Origin: Thermotoga sp. KOL6
GTDB lineage: Bacteria; Thermotogota; Thermotogae; Thermotogales; Thermotogaceae
Assembly (NCBI RefSeq): GCF_002866025.1
Contig: NZ_LNDE01000003.1
Location: 93,374 to 157,373, forward strand
DNA: 64,000 nt
Reading direction: 5' to 3'
Shown: positions 11,847-20,282 of the stretch, piece by piece
How positions within the stretch are numbered: the first letter of the stretch is position 1
How the letters are laid out: each line of letters opens with the position of its first letter
Notes under the pieces: model-generated
Databases searched by the model: none
The model's input: only the letters and a program-made list of their open reading frames with translations
Told to the model about the DNA's origin: nothing
Program-made: the position numbers and the translations under genes

Positions 11847-13667
11847 CTACTCAACCGTTACACTCTTTGCAAGATTCCTCGGCTTATCAGGATCGAGCCC
11901 TCTCAAATCGGCTATGTGATAGGCAAACAATTGTATAACAGGTGCCATCATCAATGGATAAAGACTTTCGTGGGTAGGAGGAACATAAATGATATCCTCT
12001 GTTATTTCTTCGAGACTTTTGTTTCCTTCGGTGCCGAGAATGATGATCTTCGCATTTCTAGACTTTGACTCTATCACGTTACTTTTGGTTTTGAAGAACA
12101 AGGAATCGTCGGGCATCACAGCGAAAACCGGAAAATTGGGATCCAATAAAGCTATAGGGCCATGTTTCAACTCTCCTGCCTGATAGGCTGTTGCATGGAT
12201 GTAAGTGATTTCCTTTAGTTTCAGTGCACCCTCTAAAGCCGTTGGATATCCATAACCTCTTCCAATATACATGAAATGTTTGTAGTCTTTGTACTTCTCT
12301 GCTAGTTTCCTTATTTGATCATCTTTCCTCAACACGTTTTCAAGAAGTTCAGGTATACGAACAAGTTTGTCCAAGATCTCCTCTGCTTCCTTACTCCAAT
12401 AACCGTTCAATTCCATGATCCTGAGTCCCAAAAGATAAAGAACGGACAACTCCGCAACGTACGTTTTCGTAGCAGCAACTCCTATTTCCGGACCTGCGTT
12501 CATGAAAAGAGACACGTCGGACTCTCTGTCTAATGTAGATCCCACTACATTAACTATGGAAATAATCTTCGCACCATGTTTTTTCGCTAGTCGAACAGAT
12601 TCAAGAGTATCAGCTGTCTCCCCAGATTGGGAAATCGCTATAAGAATATCGTTCTCTTTTATATGGGGCCTTTTGTAGCGAAACTCTGAAGACACTTCAA
12701 CGTCAACATCAACGTCCGTGTGATTCTCTACGAAGTACTTGAAAACAAGTCCCGCATAATAGCTAGTCCCACAAGATACCACGCGAATTCTGTCTATACC
12801 CTTGAGAAATTCTTCAAAGTGCTCGAGCTCTTCGAAAAAGGGACGACCGTTCTTTACTCTTCCAACAAGAGCATTCACGAGGGCCAAGGGATCTTCCATT
12901 ATTTCTTTGTACATGAAGTGTTTGTATCCGCCCTTTTCAGCGGATTTTTCATCCCAATCTATATGATACATTTTCCGATTTTGCTTGACACCATCCAAAT
13001 TGTAAATTTCAAAACCATCCTTTCTTAACACCATTACATCACCATCTTCTAGAAAAACTACATCCTTTGTGAACTTTAAAAGTGGAGTTACATCCGAAGC
13101 CAGTATGCCAACCCCATTGCCGGTTCCAGCAACGAGGGGGCTCCCTTTCCGAGCCGCGACTATCATATCGGGCACATTCTTATGAACGATTGCTATCGCA
13201 TAAGCTCCTTTCAATTTCCTGACGGCCTTTAAGACAGCGTTGAGAAGATTTCCATCGAATTCCTCTTCCACAAGATGAGCGACAACTTCCGTGTCTGTTT
13301 CCGAAGAAAAAACATGTCCTCTGTGTTCCAAAAAATCTCTTATCTCCTTGTAATTCTCAATTATTCCATTGTGGACCACAGCGATTTCCTTCTTACAATC
13401 CATATGTGGATGTGCATTCGCATCACTTGGCTCTCCATGGGTTGCCCATCTGGTGTGGGCAATTCCCACAAAGAATTTCTCATTCATCCTTTGTTTGAGA
13501 CCGTTTTTCAAAACATCTATTCTTCCTTTTCTCTTGTAAACGTCAAATTGTTTTCCAATATAGGCGATTCCAGCTGAGTCGTATCCTCTATATTCAAGTT
13601 TCTGAAGGGATGATACCAAGTCCTCCACTTTCAAATTTTCACCGACCATCCCCACTATTCCGCACAC
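11847..13667 (-). CDS. glmS: Glutamine-fructose-6-phosphate aminotransferase (isomerizing)
   Basis: GlmS makes glucosamine 6-phosphate from fructose 6-phosphate and glutamine, the first step to UDP-GlcNAc. The N-terminal Ntn glutaminase starts CGIVGMVG, so the start must leave Cys as residue 2: GTG at 13665-13667, with AAGGGGGG 7 bases upstream, fits, and the longer form to 13694 does not. TRWATHGEPSDANAHPH and NGIIENYKEIR are the glutaminase loops. Two SIS domains follow (SCGTSYYAG, ISQSGETADT, and EGALKLKEITYIHA), ending PRNLAKSVTVE as in the family. The start overlaps the end of plsX by 29 bases. A glmM homologue is encoded elsewhere in the window (56471). Confidence 0.96.
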   Translation of the reverse strand: MCGIVGMVGENLKVEDLVSSLQKLEYRGYDSAGIAYIGKQFDVYKRKGRIDVLKNGLKQRMNEKFFVGIAHTRWATHGEPSDANAHPHMDCKKEIAVVHNGIIENYKEIRDFLEHRGHVFSSETDTEVVAHLVEEEFDGNLLNAVLKAVRKLKGAYAIAIVHKNVPDMIVAARKGSPLVAGTGNGVGILASDVTPLLKFTKDVVFLEDGDVMVLRKDGFEIYNLDGVKQNRKMYHIDWDEKSAEKGGYKHFMYKEIMEDPLALVNALVGRVKNGRPFFEELEHFEEFLKGIDRIRVVSCGTSYYAGLVFKYFVENHTDVDVDVEVSSEFRYKRPHIKENDILIAISQSGETADTLESVRLAKKHGAKIISIVNVVGSTLDRESDVSLFMNAGPEIGVAATKTYVAELSVLYLLGLRIMELNGYWSKEAEEILDKLVRIPELLENVLRKDDQIRKLAEKYKDYKHFMYIGRGYGYPTALEGALKLKEITYIHATAYQAGELKHGPIALLDPNFPVFAVMPDDSLFFKTKSNVIESKSRNAKIIILGTEGNKSLEEITEDIIYVPPTHESLYPLMMAPVIQLFAYHIADLRGLDPDKPRNLAKSVTVE

Positions 13668-14622
13668 TGTTGATCCCCCTTCCAATCTCTTCAACGATTC
13701 TCATCTTGATGCCTTTTTCAGCAACCTTTATTGCATGCATAATTGCTTTCGCGTCTGAAGAACCGTGAGCTTTGACGACGATTCCTCTTACTCCTAGAAT
13801 AAAAGTGCCGCCGTAAGATCTAGGATCGAGTCTTTCTTTAAGCTTATTCAGACTTCTTTTCATCAGAAGTGCTCCTAATAAAGATAAGATTCCACCTTCT
13901 TTTATGACTTTCTTCAGGGTGGTAGTGATCAACTTTGCCGTTCCTTCCATGGTTTTCAATGCAACATTTCCAGAAAAACCATCACTCACAACCACATCAA
14001 CGGTTCCCGAGTTTATATCGTGTCCCTCGACGTTTCCATAGAAAACATCGCCAAGATTTTCTTTCAAAAGTGAAAAAGCCTTTTTGAGATCTTCATGCCC
14101 TTTTGTTTCTTCAGATCCGATGTTCAAAAGTCCCACTTTTGGATCCTCTACCCCAAGTACTTTCGCATAGGCAATTCCCATGAAAGCAAAATCAAGTAAA
14201 TGTTCTGGTCGAACTTTAGCGTTGGCACCGGCATCTATCAATATTGTGACTCCTTTCAAAGAAGGAACAGCCACACCAAGGGCTGGCCTTTCAACCCCTT
14301 CCAGTTTTTTCACTATCGACGTAGCTCCAAGAAACAACGGACCTGTTGCCCCAGCACTCACAAAAGCGTCAACTTTTCCCTCCGAAACAAGTCTCAGTCC
14401 AATGTGCATAGAGGAATTCTTTTTTCTCAAAACTTCAAGAGGTGAGTCATCCATCTTCACAACCTCTGAGGATGGAACAAATTGAAGCCCCGTTTCTCCA
14501 ACTATTCTTTCAGGACCTATCAATACGATTTCACTCTCAATCTCCTTTGAAGCCAAAAGAGCGCCCTTTAAAATTTCATTGGGCGCTCTGTCACCACCCA
14601 TCACATCGATCGCTATCTTCAC
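13639..14622 (-). CDS. plsX: Phosphate acyltransferase PlsX
   Basis: PlsX converts acyl-ACP to acyl phosphate for phospholipid synthesis. The 327-residue protein shows AIDVMGGDRAP, SAGATGPLFLGA, LIDAGANAKVRPEHLLDFA, GNVEGHDIN and VSDGFSGNVALKTMEG, which are diagnostic. Here it follows rpmF, the common bacterial order yceD-rpmF-plsX, but the usual fab genes are replaced by glmS. Confidence 0.96.
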   Translation of the reverse strand: MKIAIDVMGGDRAPNEILKGALLASKEIESEIVLIGPERIVGETGLQFVPSSEVVKMDDSPLEVLRKKNSSMHIGLRLVSEGKVDAFVSAGATGPLFLGATSIVKKLEGVERPALGVAVPSLKGVTILIDAGANAKVRPEHLLDFAFMGIAYAKVLGVEDPKVGLLNIGSEETKGHEDLKKAFSLLKENLGDVFYGNVEGHDINSGTVDVVVSDGFSGNVALKTMEGTAKLITTTLKKVIKEGGILSLLGALLMKRSLNKLKERLDPRSYGGTFILGVRGIVVKAHGSSDAKAIMHAIKVAEKGIKMRIVEEIGRGINSVRNSGDGR

Positions 14623-14626
14623 CGCA

Positions 14627-14809
14627 TCACTCCGAAATCTCTAAAACCTGTTTTCCCTTGTAATAACCACAATGGAGACATATCCTGTGAGGCATTTTAT
14701 ACTCTCCACAGTTTGGGCATCTTTCTAAAGGAACACTTATGGCTCTGTAAATCTTTGCCCTTTTGTGATGCGTTCTCGACCTAGACCTTTTTTGCTTTGG
14801 AACCGCCAT
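14627..14809 (-). CDS. rpmF: 50S ribosomal protein L32 (zinc-binding form)
   Basis: The 60-residue protein begins MAVPKQKRSRSRTHHKRA, as L32 does, and keeps two Cys pairs, CPNCGEY and CLHCGYYKG, so it is the zinc-containing C+ form. It lies 5 bases downstream of the yceD-type gene and 4 bases upstream of plsX, one operon. Confidence 0.97.
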   Translation of the reverse strand: MAVPKQKRSRSRTHHKRAKIYRAISVPLERCPNCGEYKMPHRICLHCGYYKGKQVLEISE

Positions 14810-14814
14810 CTCAC

Positions 14815-15363
14815 CTATACCTCCTTGCTTTCAAGATTCTTTTTCAGCTTTTCTAAGATCTCGAATCTACTGTCGACCACAGGAATTTTATCACACCGAT
14901 GATCGGGTTCTTCGTTCAGATTCACCCCACAATATGGACAGAGACCTTTACAATCCGGACTACACAAAACCTTGTCTGGAACGGCTACAACTATAGCTTC
15001 AATTATTCTCTCACTCAGATCGAATTCCGTCTCATGATAGTATATTATGTTCTTCAAAGATTCAAGTTTCTCCTCCTTTACATTTTTCCGCATACTTTCT
15101 GGAAGATAAAGTGCCTCTATCACTCCGTTTATTTCTACTCGTGTTGGTTCTAAGCATCTGTCACAAGGATGTTCTATCACTGTTCTCACATAACCACCAA
15201 CTGTAAAGCCATCTTTTGTTTTAGCTACTACCATTTTCACTTTTACAGGTTCTAAAAATTTACAGTATCCAATGTCGAGGTCGATTCCATCTTGCTCGAA
15301 CTCTCCCTCTAAAAAGAAGCGTTTCTTTTTTTCTATCTCTGCTAGTTCGACTTTCCAATTCAT
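14815..15363 (-). CDS. yceD: YceD/DUF177 family protein
   Basis: DUF177 proteins are found next to rpmF across bacteria and are linked with 23S rRNA accumulation in E. coli and plants. Four Cys groups are visible: HPCDRCLEP, LCSPDCKG and LCPYCGVN, which suggests a metal site as in many DUF177 members. The chosen ATG (MNWKVELAEI) has AGAGG 8 bases upstream; the earlier GTG and ATG (15372, 15369) sit on or next to the Shine-Dalgarno sequence. It is the first gene of the leftward yceD-rpmF-plsX-glmS unit and the closest leftward gene to the predicted origin. Confidence 0.88.
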   Translation of the reverse strand: MNWKVELAEIEKKKRFFLEGEFEQDGIDLDIGYCKFLEPVKVKMVVAKTKDGFTVGGYVRTVIEHPCDRCLEPTRVEINGVIEALYLPESMRKNVKEEKLESLKNIIYYHETEFDLSERIIEAIVVAVPDKVLCSPDCKGLCPYCGVNLNEEPDHRCDKIPVVDSRFEILEKLKKNLESKEV

Positions 15364-15428
15364 TTTCATCACCTCTTTTCGAAACTATTATACTCTTAGT
15401 AGTAGTAGTAATAATAATACCATTGCAA

Positions 15429-15851
15429 AGTGGTAGGTTTAGAGATATGAAAATTTCTATTGTGCATCAGAAAAGGGATAGAATTGATACTGCAACTTAC
15501 CACCCAGGTGGTAGGTCAGTGGTAGGTTAGTGGTAAGTTATTCTGAAATCGTCTTCAATAGAGCGATTTAGGGTGGTAGGTTTTCTGAAAAAGCCTTTTG
15601 ATGAAGGTTTTAGAGTCTAAAAAATTCAGTGAAAGATTATTTTTAATGACTAAAGGTATCATCAAAAGCTTAAGATAAAAACCTACCACTCGTAAAGACC
15701 TTTATAAAGGTATTTTCAGAAAATGGTGGTAGGTTTCTTGTGAAAATATTCACTTTCTGGTTTTTTTTCGGAAACTTATACATCATGTTGTATGATATTC
15801 ATGCCTAGTAACTACAAATTGTGTTCATAACTTACCACTAAACTTACCACT
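15429..15851. other. oriC: Predicted chromosomal replication origin (oriC) with ten DnaA boxes
   Basis: The Thermotoga DnaA box is known as the 12-mer AAACCTACCACC. Matches were found by eye at 15429-15440 (-, 11/12), 15493-15504 (+, 10), 15507-15518 (-, 10), 15518-15529 (-, 10), 15529-15540 (-, 9), 15572-15583 (-, 12/12), 15679-15690 (+, 11), 15725-15736 (-, 12/12), 15828-15839 (+, 9) and 15840-15851 (+, 10). Three of them stand in tandem 11 bases apart. Very AT-rich stretches (about 15605-15680 and 15737-15830) could be the unwinding element. Gene direction changes here: almost everything to the left points left. No protein gene fits between 15364 and 15918. T. maritima oriC has been described with these boxes; identity of this locus is inferred from the boxes. 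Confidence 0.88.
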
Positions 15852-15918
15852 TGATTTTCCCAGAGGATCACTTTCAAAATTAATTTCATAATATCGACGG
15901 AAAAGGAGGTGTGATATT

Positions 15919-16566
15919 GTGAGCTTAAGGAACGAACTTTGGATGTGGAAAAAAGAAAAAGTTGCAGAGGTAGTCTCTAACAATTTAAAACGCAAAAAAC
16001 ATGAAGTTTGGATTCTTCAAGACGTAAAGGATATTCTCGAAAAAGTAAAAGAGCTTATCCCCGAAGGTTCAACTGTTGCGGTTGGTGGTTCTCTCACTCT
16101 ATTGGATACCGGTATCTTAGATATTCTAAGAAGAGGGAAATACAACTTTCTTGACAGATACAGCGCAAAGACTCGGGAGGAGATAGAGGAGATCTATAGA
16201 AAAAGTTTTTGGGCAGATTACTACTTAACCAGTGCCAACGCTGTGACAGAGGATGGAAAGTTAGTCTTCCTTGATGGGAACGGAAACAGAGTAGCTGCTG
16301 TTGTTTACGGTCCACGGAACGTGATAGTGGTGGTGAGTGTGAACAAAGTTGTAAAAAATGTCGAAGAGGCAAGAGAAAGATTGAGATATATCTCTCCTAT
16401 GAATTCGAAACGATTGAACCTCGAAACACCTTGCGCCAAAACAGGTTTTTGTGCAGATTGTTCTTCCCCCCAGAGGATATGTGATTACTTCATGGTGGTA
16501 GAGTCTGGTGTGAGACAGCCGGGAAGATTCAAGATATTGTTGACTTTGGAAGACTTTGGACTTTAA
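15919..16566 (+). CDS. LUD-domain (LutC/YkgG-like) protein
   Basis: The 215-residue protein shows the LUD-fold pattern: VAVGGSLTLLDTGILDIL, LTSANAVTEDGKLVFLDGNGNRVAAVVYGP, and a C-terminal cysteine group TPCAKTGFCADCSSPQRICDYF that is typical of the stand-alone LUD (DUF162) proteins. LutC in Bacillus takes part in lactate use together with LutA and LutB, but neither is present here, so the substrate is unknown. The GTG start follows AAGGAGG at 8 bases. It is the first rightward gene after the origin and ends in a strong hairpin. Confidence 0.85.
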   Translation: MSLRNELWMWKKEKVAEVVSNNLKRKKHEVWILQDVKDILEKVKELIPEGSTVAVGGSLTLLDTGILDILRRGKYNFLDRYSAKTREEIEEIYRKSFWADYYLTSANAVTEDGKLVFLDGNGNRVAAVVYGPRNVIVVVSVNKVVKNVEEARERLRYISPMNSKRLNLETPCAKTGFCADCSSPQRICDYFMVVESGVRQPGRFKILLTLEDFGL

Positions 16567-16592
16567 AAAGCGGGGAATTCTCCCCGCTTTAA
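16567..16592. terminator. Bidirectional terminator
   Basis: AAAGCGGGGA (16567-16576) pairs perfectly with TCCCCGCTTT (16581-16590) around loop ATTC. It lies between the convergent LUD gene and the DUF4914 gene, whose stop codon falls inside the hairpin. Confidence 0.8.
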
Positions 16593-18460
16593 AAGTTCAT
16601 CGGTATGATTTTTAAATAATCTTCCAGTGAACCGTCGTCTAAGCAGCATTGTATAATTTCTCTTCCAACTGGGTTCAAATCATCGGTGAGGAATTTTTTT
16701 AGTTGTTTTTTGAAAAACTCTTTGAGTTCTTGAGAGCCTTTTTCAAATGCTTTTTCGCCAACCTCCGGTTGAAGATGTGGTTGTAAAAGCTCTTTTGGAA
16801 TCATAATTCCTTCTATTTTCATCTCTTTCAACGAAAAACCAAGAAGTGTACACTTTGCCGGAACTAGCTGATTCGGTCTGAATCTTACACCACCTCTTCT
16901 TGAGAGATACTCTCTTGCAATCCATTCCGGCATAAATCCAACCTTGTAAGCACCAATATGCTGGTTGGGGACAAGAATGTATCTCGTTCCAGGTGTATCG
17001 ATGATTTGTTCGAGCAGTATGTTAGCCAACCTTACCATTTTCCCGGAAGAAAAAGGCCAAAAGGTTCCTACTCCCTCACTTGTCATGCCTTTGGTGCTGA
17101 CGATACTTGGATTGGCGAATCCCCTTGGCGCTGCCAGTCGCCAGAGCCATGCTATAGCTGGAGGTAGCACTTGCATGAGGCCTACGATCCCATACGTTGG
17201 CTTCTCTTTGGTACATGGAGGTGTCCTCACTCCAAAACTTCTAACGTCCACCTCTACAGGATCAGATATCGCGTCTTTCATGAAACGTTTTGGAAGAATA
17301 ACTCGTGGGTTTGGACAAGGTTTCCCAGGTTCATCTTCTATGTGTTCCCAAATCAAAGCCGTTGAATTGGGGACAGCGTATATGTTGAAGAAAATAAGTG
17401 GTTCGGGCGGGTGAATGGTTAATCTTTCAAGATCTGGTGCACTTCCATAGTTAGTTATGTGATCCACTCTGATGAACCAACCAGCTTCTGCATCTTTCGC
17501 CACGAGTTTTTTTCCAGTTTGAAGTTTTGGATGACACATGAACATATCGTCTGCCACAGGTTGTAGCTTACAAGTTTCCTTGAGATCTATGTAGAAAACC
17601 TCTCCGGTTAGTATGTTTTCTGCCAATTTTATTCTTCCGTCTGGTTCTCTGTGGATTTCTTCGAGAATTTCACTTTTTCCACCGCCACTGGCACCCTCGT
17701 GCATGATCACGAGCTCGTTCTCGTAAGGAGTGATTACTTTCACTGCTGAAGCGTGTGCAGTAACCCATTTTTCTTTTTCCCCTATGTGAAGCAAGAAACC
17801 ATAGACGCCCTTTTTCGCACTGGGACCAGGATAGAGGTTGTAAGAGAAGATTTCGTAATGAGAGTTGTGTCTGTAATGTACCACCACCTGCTTGCCTTCG
17901 AAGTGAGTATGTCTGAAAGGAGGGGCAAGAAACATGTACAACTTCGGTTTGAAATTTTCGGGGACTTCGTCTGCCGGGATAAAAAATTGTAGATCAGCAA
18001 GTCCCCCTACGAAGAATCCTGCGTTTTTCGGTGCTACTAGTACGGCAGGATATCCATAATCGTATCCTCCAGCCATGAAAGGCATGATGATCAGCTCTTG
18101 TCTTTTTAGCCATTCAAAGGTTTCCTCTCTCACGGGCTCAAAATCCATTCCAAATCTTTCTTTGAACCTTGGTTTATCTGTTTCCATATTGTCACCAACT
18201 ACGAGTGCATTTGGATCTCTCCTTCTCATATACGGTTCTGGATAGTTTATCACCAATCCGTTTTTGCACCGTGTGACAATAGCTTCTACTACGAACCCTT
18301 TTCCAGGAACTTCGTAGCCCACCTCGAACAAATCCTTATCGGCTATTGCAATTTCAAGAATTTCTTTTCTACTTTCTGGTATTATTATTTCAGGAGCATT
18401 CTCTACAATATCTCTAACTTCTTCTGAAAATACAAATCTTTCTAAAATGCTTGTTTTCAC
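16589..18460 (-). CDS. DUF4914 family protein with a PEPCK-like P-loop
   Basis: A 623-residue soluble protein that I place in DUF4914. Residues about 250-275 read VIMHEGASGGGKSEILEEIH, a phosphate-binding loop whose surroundings resemble the kinase loop of PEP carboxykinase and HPr kinase rather than a standard Walker A. Other stretches are YRHNSHYEIFSYNLYPGPSAKKG and CHPKLQTGKKLVAKDAEAGWF. The reaction is unknown; a nucleotide-dependent kinase or carboxykinase is the likely class. The GTG start follows AAAGGGGTG. A TATAAT (- strand) lies about 40 bases upstream, without a clear -35 box. It stands alone, divergent from pheA. Confidence 0.7.
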   Translation of the reverse strand: MKTSILERFVFSEEVRDIVENAPEIIIPESRKEILEIAIADKDLFEVGYEVPGKGFVVEAIVTRCKNGLVINYPEPYMRRRDPNALVVGDNMETDKPRFKERFGMDFEPVREETFEWLKRQELIIMPFMAGGYDYGYPAVLVAPKNAGFFVGGLADLQFFIPADEVPENFKPKLYMFLAPPFRHTHFEGKQVVVHYRHNSHYEIFSYNLYPGPSAKKGVYGFLLHIGEKEKWVTAHASAVKVITPYENELVIMHEGASGGGKSEILEEIHREPDGRIKLAENILTGEVFYIDLKETCKLQPVADDMFMCHPKLQTGKKLVAKDAEAGWFIRVDHITNYGSAPDLERLTIHPPEPLIFFNIYAVPNSTALIWEHIEDEPGKPCPNPRVILPKRFMKDAISDPVEVDVRSFGVRTPPCTKEKPTYGIVGLMQVLPPAIAWLWRLAAPRGFANPSIVSTKGMTSEGVGTFWPFSSGKMVRLANILLEQIIDTPGTRYILVPNQHIGAYKVGFMPEWIAREYLSRRGGVRFRPNQLVPAKCTLLGFSLKEMKIEGIMIPKELLQPHLQPEVGEKAFEKGSQELKEFFKKQLKKFLTDDLNPVGREIIQCCLDDGSLEDYLKIIPMNF

Positions 18461-18597
18461 ATTATCACCCCTTTAAGATATGGTTTTCAAGGCAAATTAT
18501 ATCATGCACTGTTTTGCAATTTTATGCATGTGGTTAATGTTTTTTTTCTTCTTGTAGAAAAGCTACCGAATTTTGAGATAGATCAAGGAGGTTCAAG

Positions 18598-20259
18598 ATG
18601 TTGAGAGTTTACGTGCACGGCGAGGGGAATTTGGTAAACGCTTTAATGAAAATCTTCGAAGATGTGGGCTGGGAACTCGCAGACTCGATTGACGAAGCAC
18701 AAATAGTGGTGGCCAAAGACCTGTTGGAAGGAGATTGTTTCGAAAAGCCTTTGATAGACCTTTATCCTTTGAAAAAGAAGTCTACGTATCTGTACAAAGA
18801 TCGTATAAACTCTTTTACCAGTATTTTTCCTGTTTTCTATGGAGAATTTGCTTTTTCTGAATTTTATATTCTTGAAGAAGGTGATGATGATTACACGAAG
18901 GCTTTCTTAGATTTAATGGCGAATCTAGGTGTGATCTTGAAGAGGATTTCGTGGAGTGAATACGTTGATATTTTTAACAAATATTGTTCTGTGCTTCTTC
19001 TTGCAAAAGTGTTTAAAGATCCATTGCTCATGGGGTATGTATCCCATCTTGTGGATTGGAAAGATGAAATCGAAACTTTCTTGAATCACGCAAAAAGGAG
19101 CATTTTGGAACTTCAAGTACATAACGCATCGATAGAGTCTGATCCGTTGGTAGGAGAAATCGCTCATATTCTCAAGGTGCCCACAAATTTGAATGAGATG
19201 AGGCAAAAAATCAGATTGATAGACTTCATCATTTTACGATTGATAGAAGAAAGGATGAAAGTGGCTGGTAGTATTGCTGTGGAAAAGAAGAGAACGGATT
19301 CCCCGATAGATCTCAGAGATGTTGAAGAACAGAAAATAAAAGAGATTCTCGATCGTTCCTATTTGAACCCTGTAAGAATGAGGCGAATATTCGAAGAAAT
19401 CATGAAGCTTGCGAAAGAAGAAGAATACAGGCTCCTTGGAATATCGAGAACTGTGGGGGTACTGGGACCCATGGGCAGTTTTAGTGATGAGATGGCGTTA
19501 AAGCTGATCGGTTCAAGAATACCCATAAAGTACTGTGTTTCGACGGATGAGATTATAAAGATGGTGGAGGCAGGAGAGATGGATTATGGAATCGTTCCGA
19601 TAGAAAATTCCACATATGGAACTGTCATTCCTGTTCTGGATGCTCTCTTAAATCACAATGTAGAAGTGTTTGGAGAAGCTAAACTCGAAGTACATCATTG
19701 TCTTGTTGCGAAAAAAAGGATGGATTTGAAGGAAATAAAGAGGGTGTATTCCCATCCACAGGCTATATCACAATCTCTTGGATTTTTGAACACCTACCTA
19801 CCCCATGCAGAAATTCGTTACACTTCTTCAACGAGTGATGCTGTAAACCTTTTGGACGATGAATCGGCTGCTATAATGTCTGAAACGGCGGCGAAAATGT
19901 ACGGTTTGTTCATATTGAGGAAGAGCATCCAGGATTTGAGAGAAAAAAATATAACGAGATTCTACATTATAAGACGAAGAACGGGAAAGATGGAGGGGAA
20001 ATACACCTCCCTGTTTTTTGGTGTTCAGGACAAGCCTGGAGCTTTGAAATCGGTTTTAGATGTTTTTGCTAGCAGGGGAATCAATTTACGAAAATTGGAA
20101 TCGAGACCTGCCAGGACTTTTCTAGGTGACTATGTGTTTTTCGTAGAGGTAGAAGCACCATTGAGAGAAAAGGATTTGAAAGATTTAGAAAAGGTAACCG
20201 CTTTTTACAAAATCATAGGAGTGTTCGATGAAATAAAAGAGTTGAATGTGTTTGAATGA
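18598..20259 (+). CDS. pheA: Chorismate mutase / prephenate dehydratase with degenerate TyrA-like N-terminus
   Basis: A 553-residue multidomain enzyme for phenylalanine synthesis. Residues about 197-275 form an AroQ chorismate mutase (EMRQKIRLIDFIILRLIEER, then VAGSIAVEKK). Residues about 285-460 are prephenate dehydratase (VGVLGPMGSFSDEMA, YGIVPIENSTYGTV, YSHPQAISQ, and TRFYII at 453-458). Residues about 470-545 are an ACT domain with GALKSVL and ESRP (501-504), the phenylalanine-binding signature, so feedback inhibition is likely. The first ~195 residues follow the pattern of prephenate dehydrogenase (VHGEGNLV in place of GxGxxG, a PVFYG site, LGVILKRISWSEYVD, and VHNASIESDP), but the dinucleotide loop and catalytic His are not recognisable. 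It has its own AAGGAGG site and a strong terminator. Confidence 0.93.
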   Translation: MLRVYVHGEGNLVNALMKIFEDVGWELADSIDEAQIVVAKDLLEGDCFEKPLIDLYPLKKKSTYLYKDRINSFTSIFPVFYGEFAFSEFYILEEGDDDYTKAFLDLMANLGVILKRISWSEYVDIFNKYCSVLLLAKVFKDPLLMGYVSHLVDWKDEIETFLNHAKRSILELQVHNASIESDPLVGEIAHILKVPTNLNEMRQKIRLIDFIILRLIEERMKVAGSIAVEKKRTDSPIDLRDVEEQKIKEILDRSYLNPVRMRRIFEEIMKLAKEEEYRLLGISRTVGVLGPMGSFSDEMALKLIGSRIPIKYCVSTDEIIKMVEAGEMDYGIVPIENSTYGTVIPVLDALLNHNVEVFGEAKLEVHHCLVAKKRMDLKEIKRVYSHPQAISQSLGFLNTYLPHAEIRYTSSTSDAVNLLDDESAAIMSETAAKMYGLFILRKSIQDLREKNITRFYIIRRRTGKMEGKYTSLFFGVQDKPGALKSVLDVFASRGINLRKLESRPARTFLGDYVFFVEVEAPLREKDLKDLEKVTAFYKIIGVFDEIKELNVFE

Positions 20260-20282
20260 GGGGGCGAAGCCCCCTCGTTTCA
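20258..20282. terminator. Bidirectional terminator between pheA and alkaline phosphatase
   Basis: A perfect 8-bp stem GAGGGGGC / GCCCCCTC (20258-20265 with 20269-20276) with loop GAA, followed by GTTTCATTTT. It begins inside the pheA stop codon and abuts the end of the convergent phosphatase gene. Confidence 0.8.

Noticed and set aside
15364..15918. Reading the GGTGGTAGG repeats as a CRISPR or mobile-element remnant
   Set aside because: Spacing is irregular, both orientations occur, and the unit matches the Thermotoga DnaA box.
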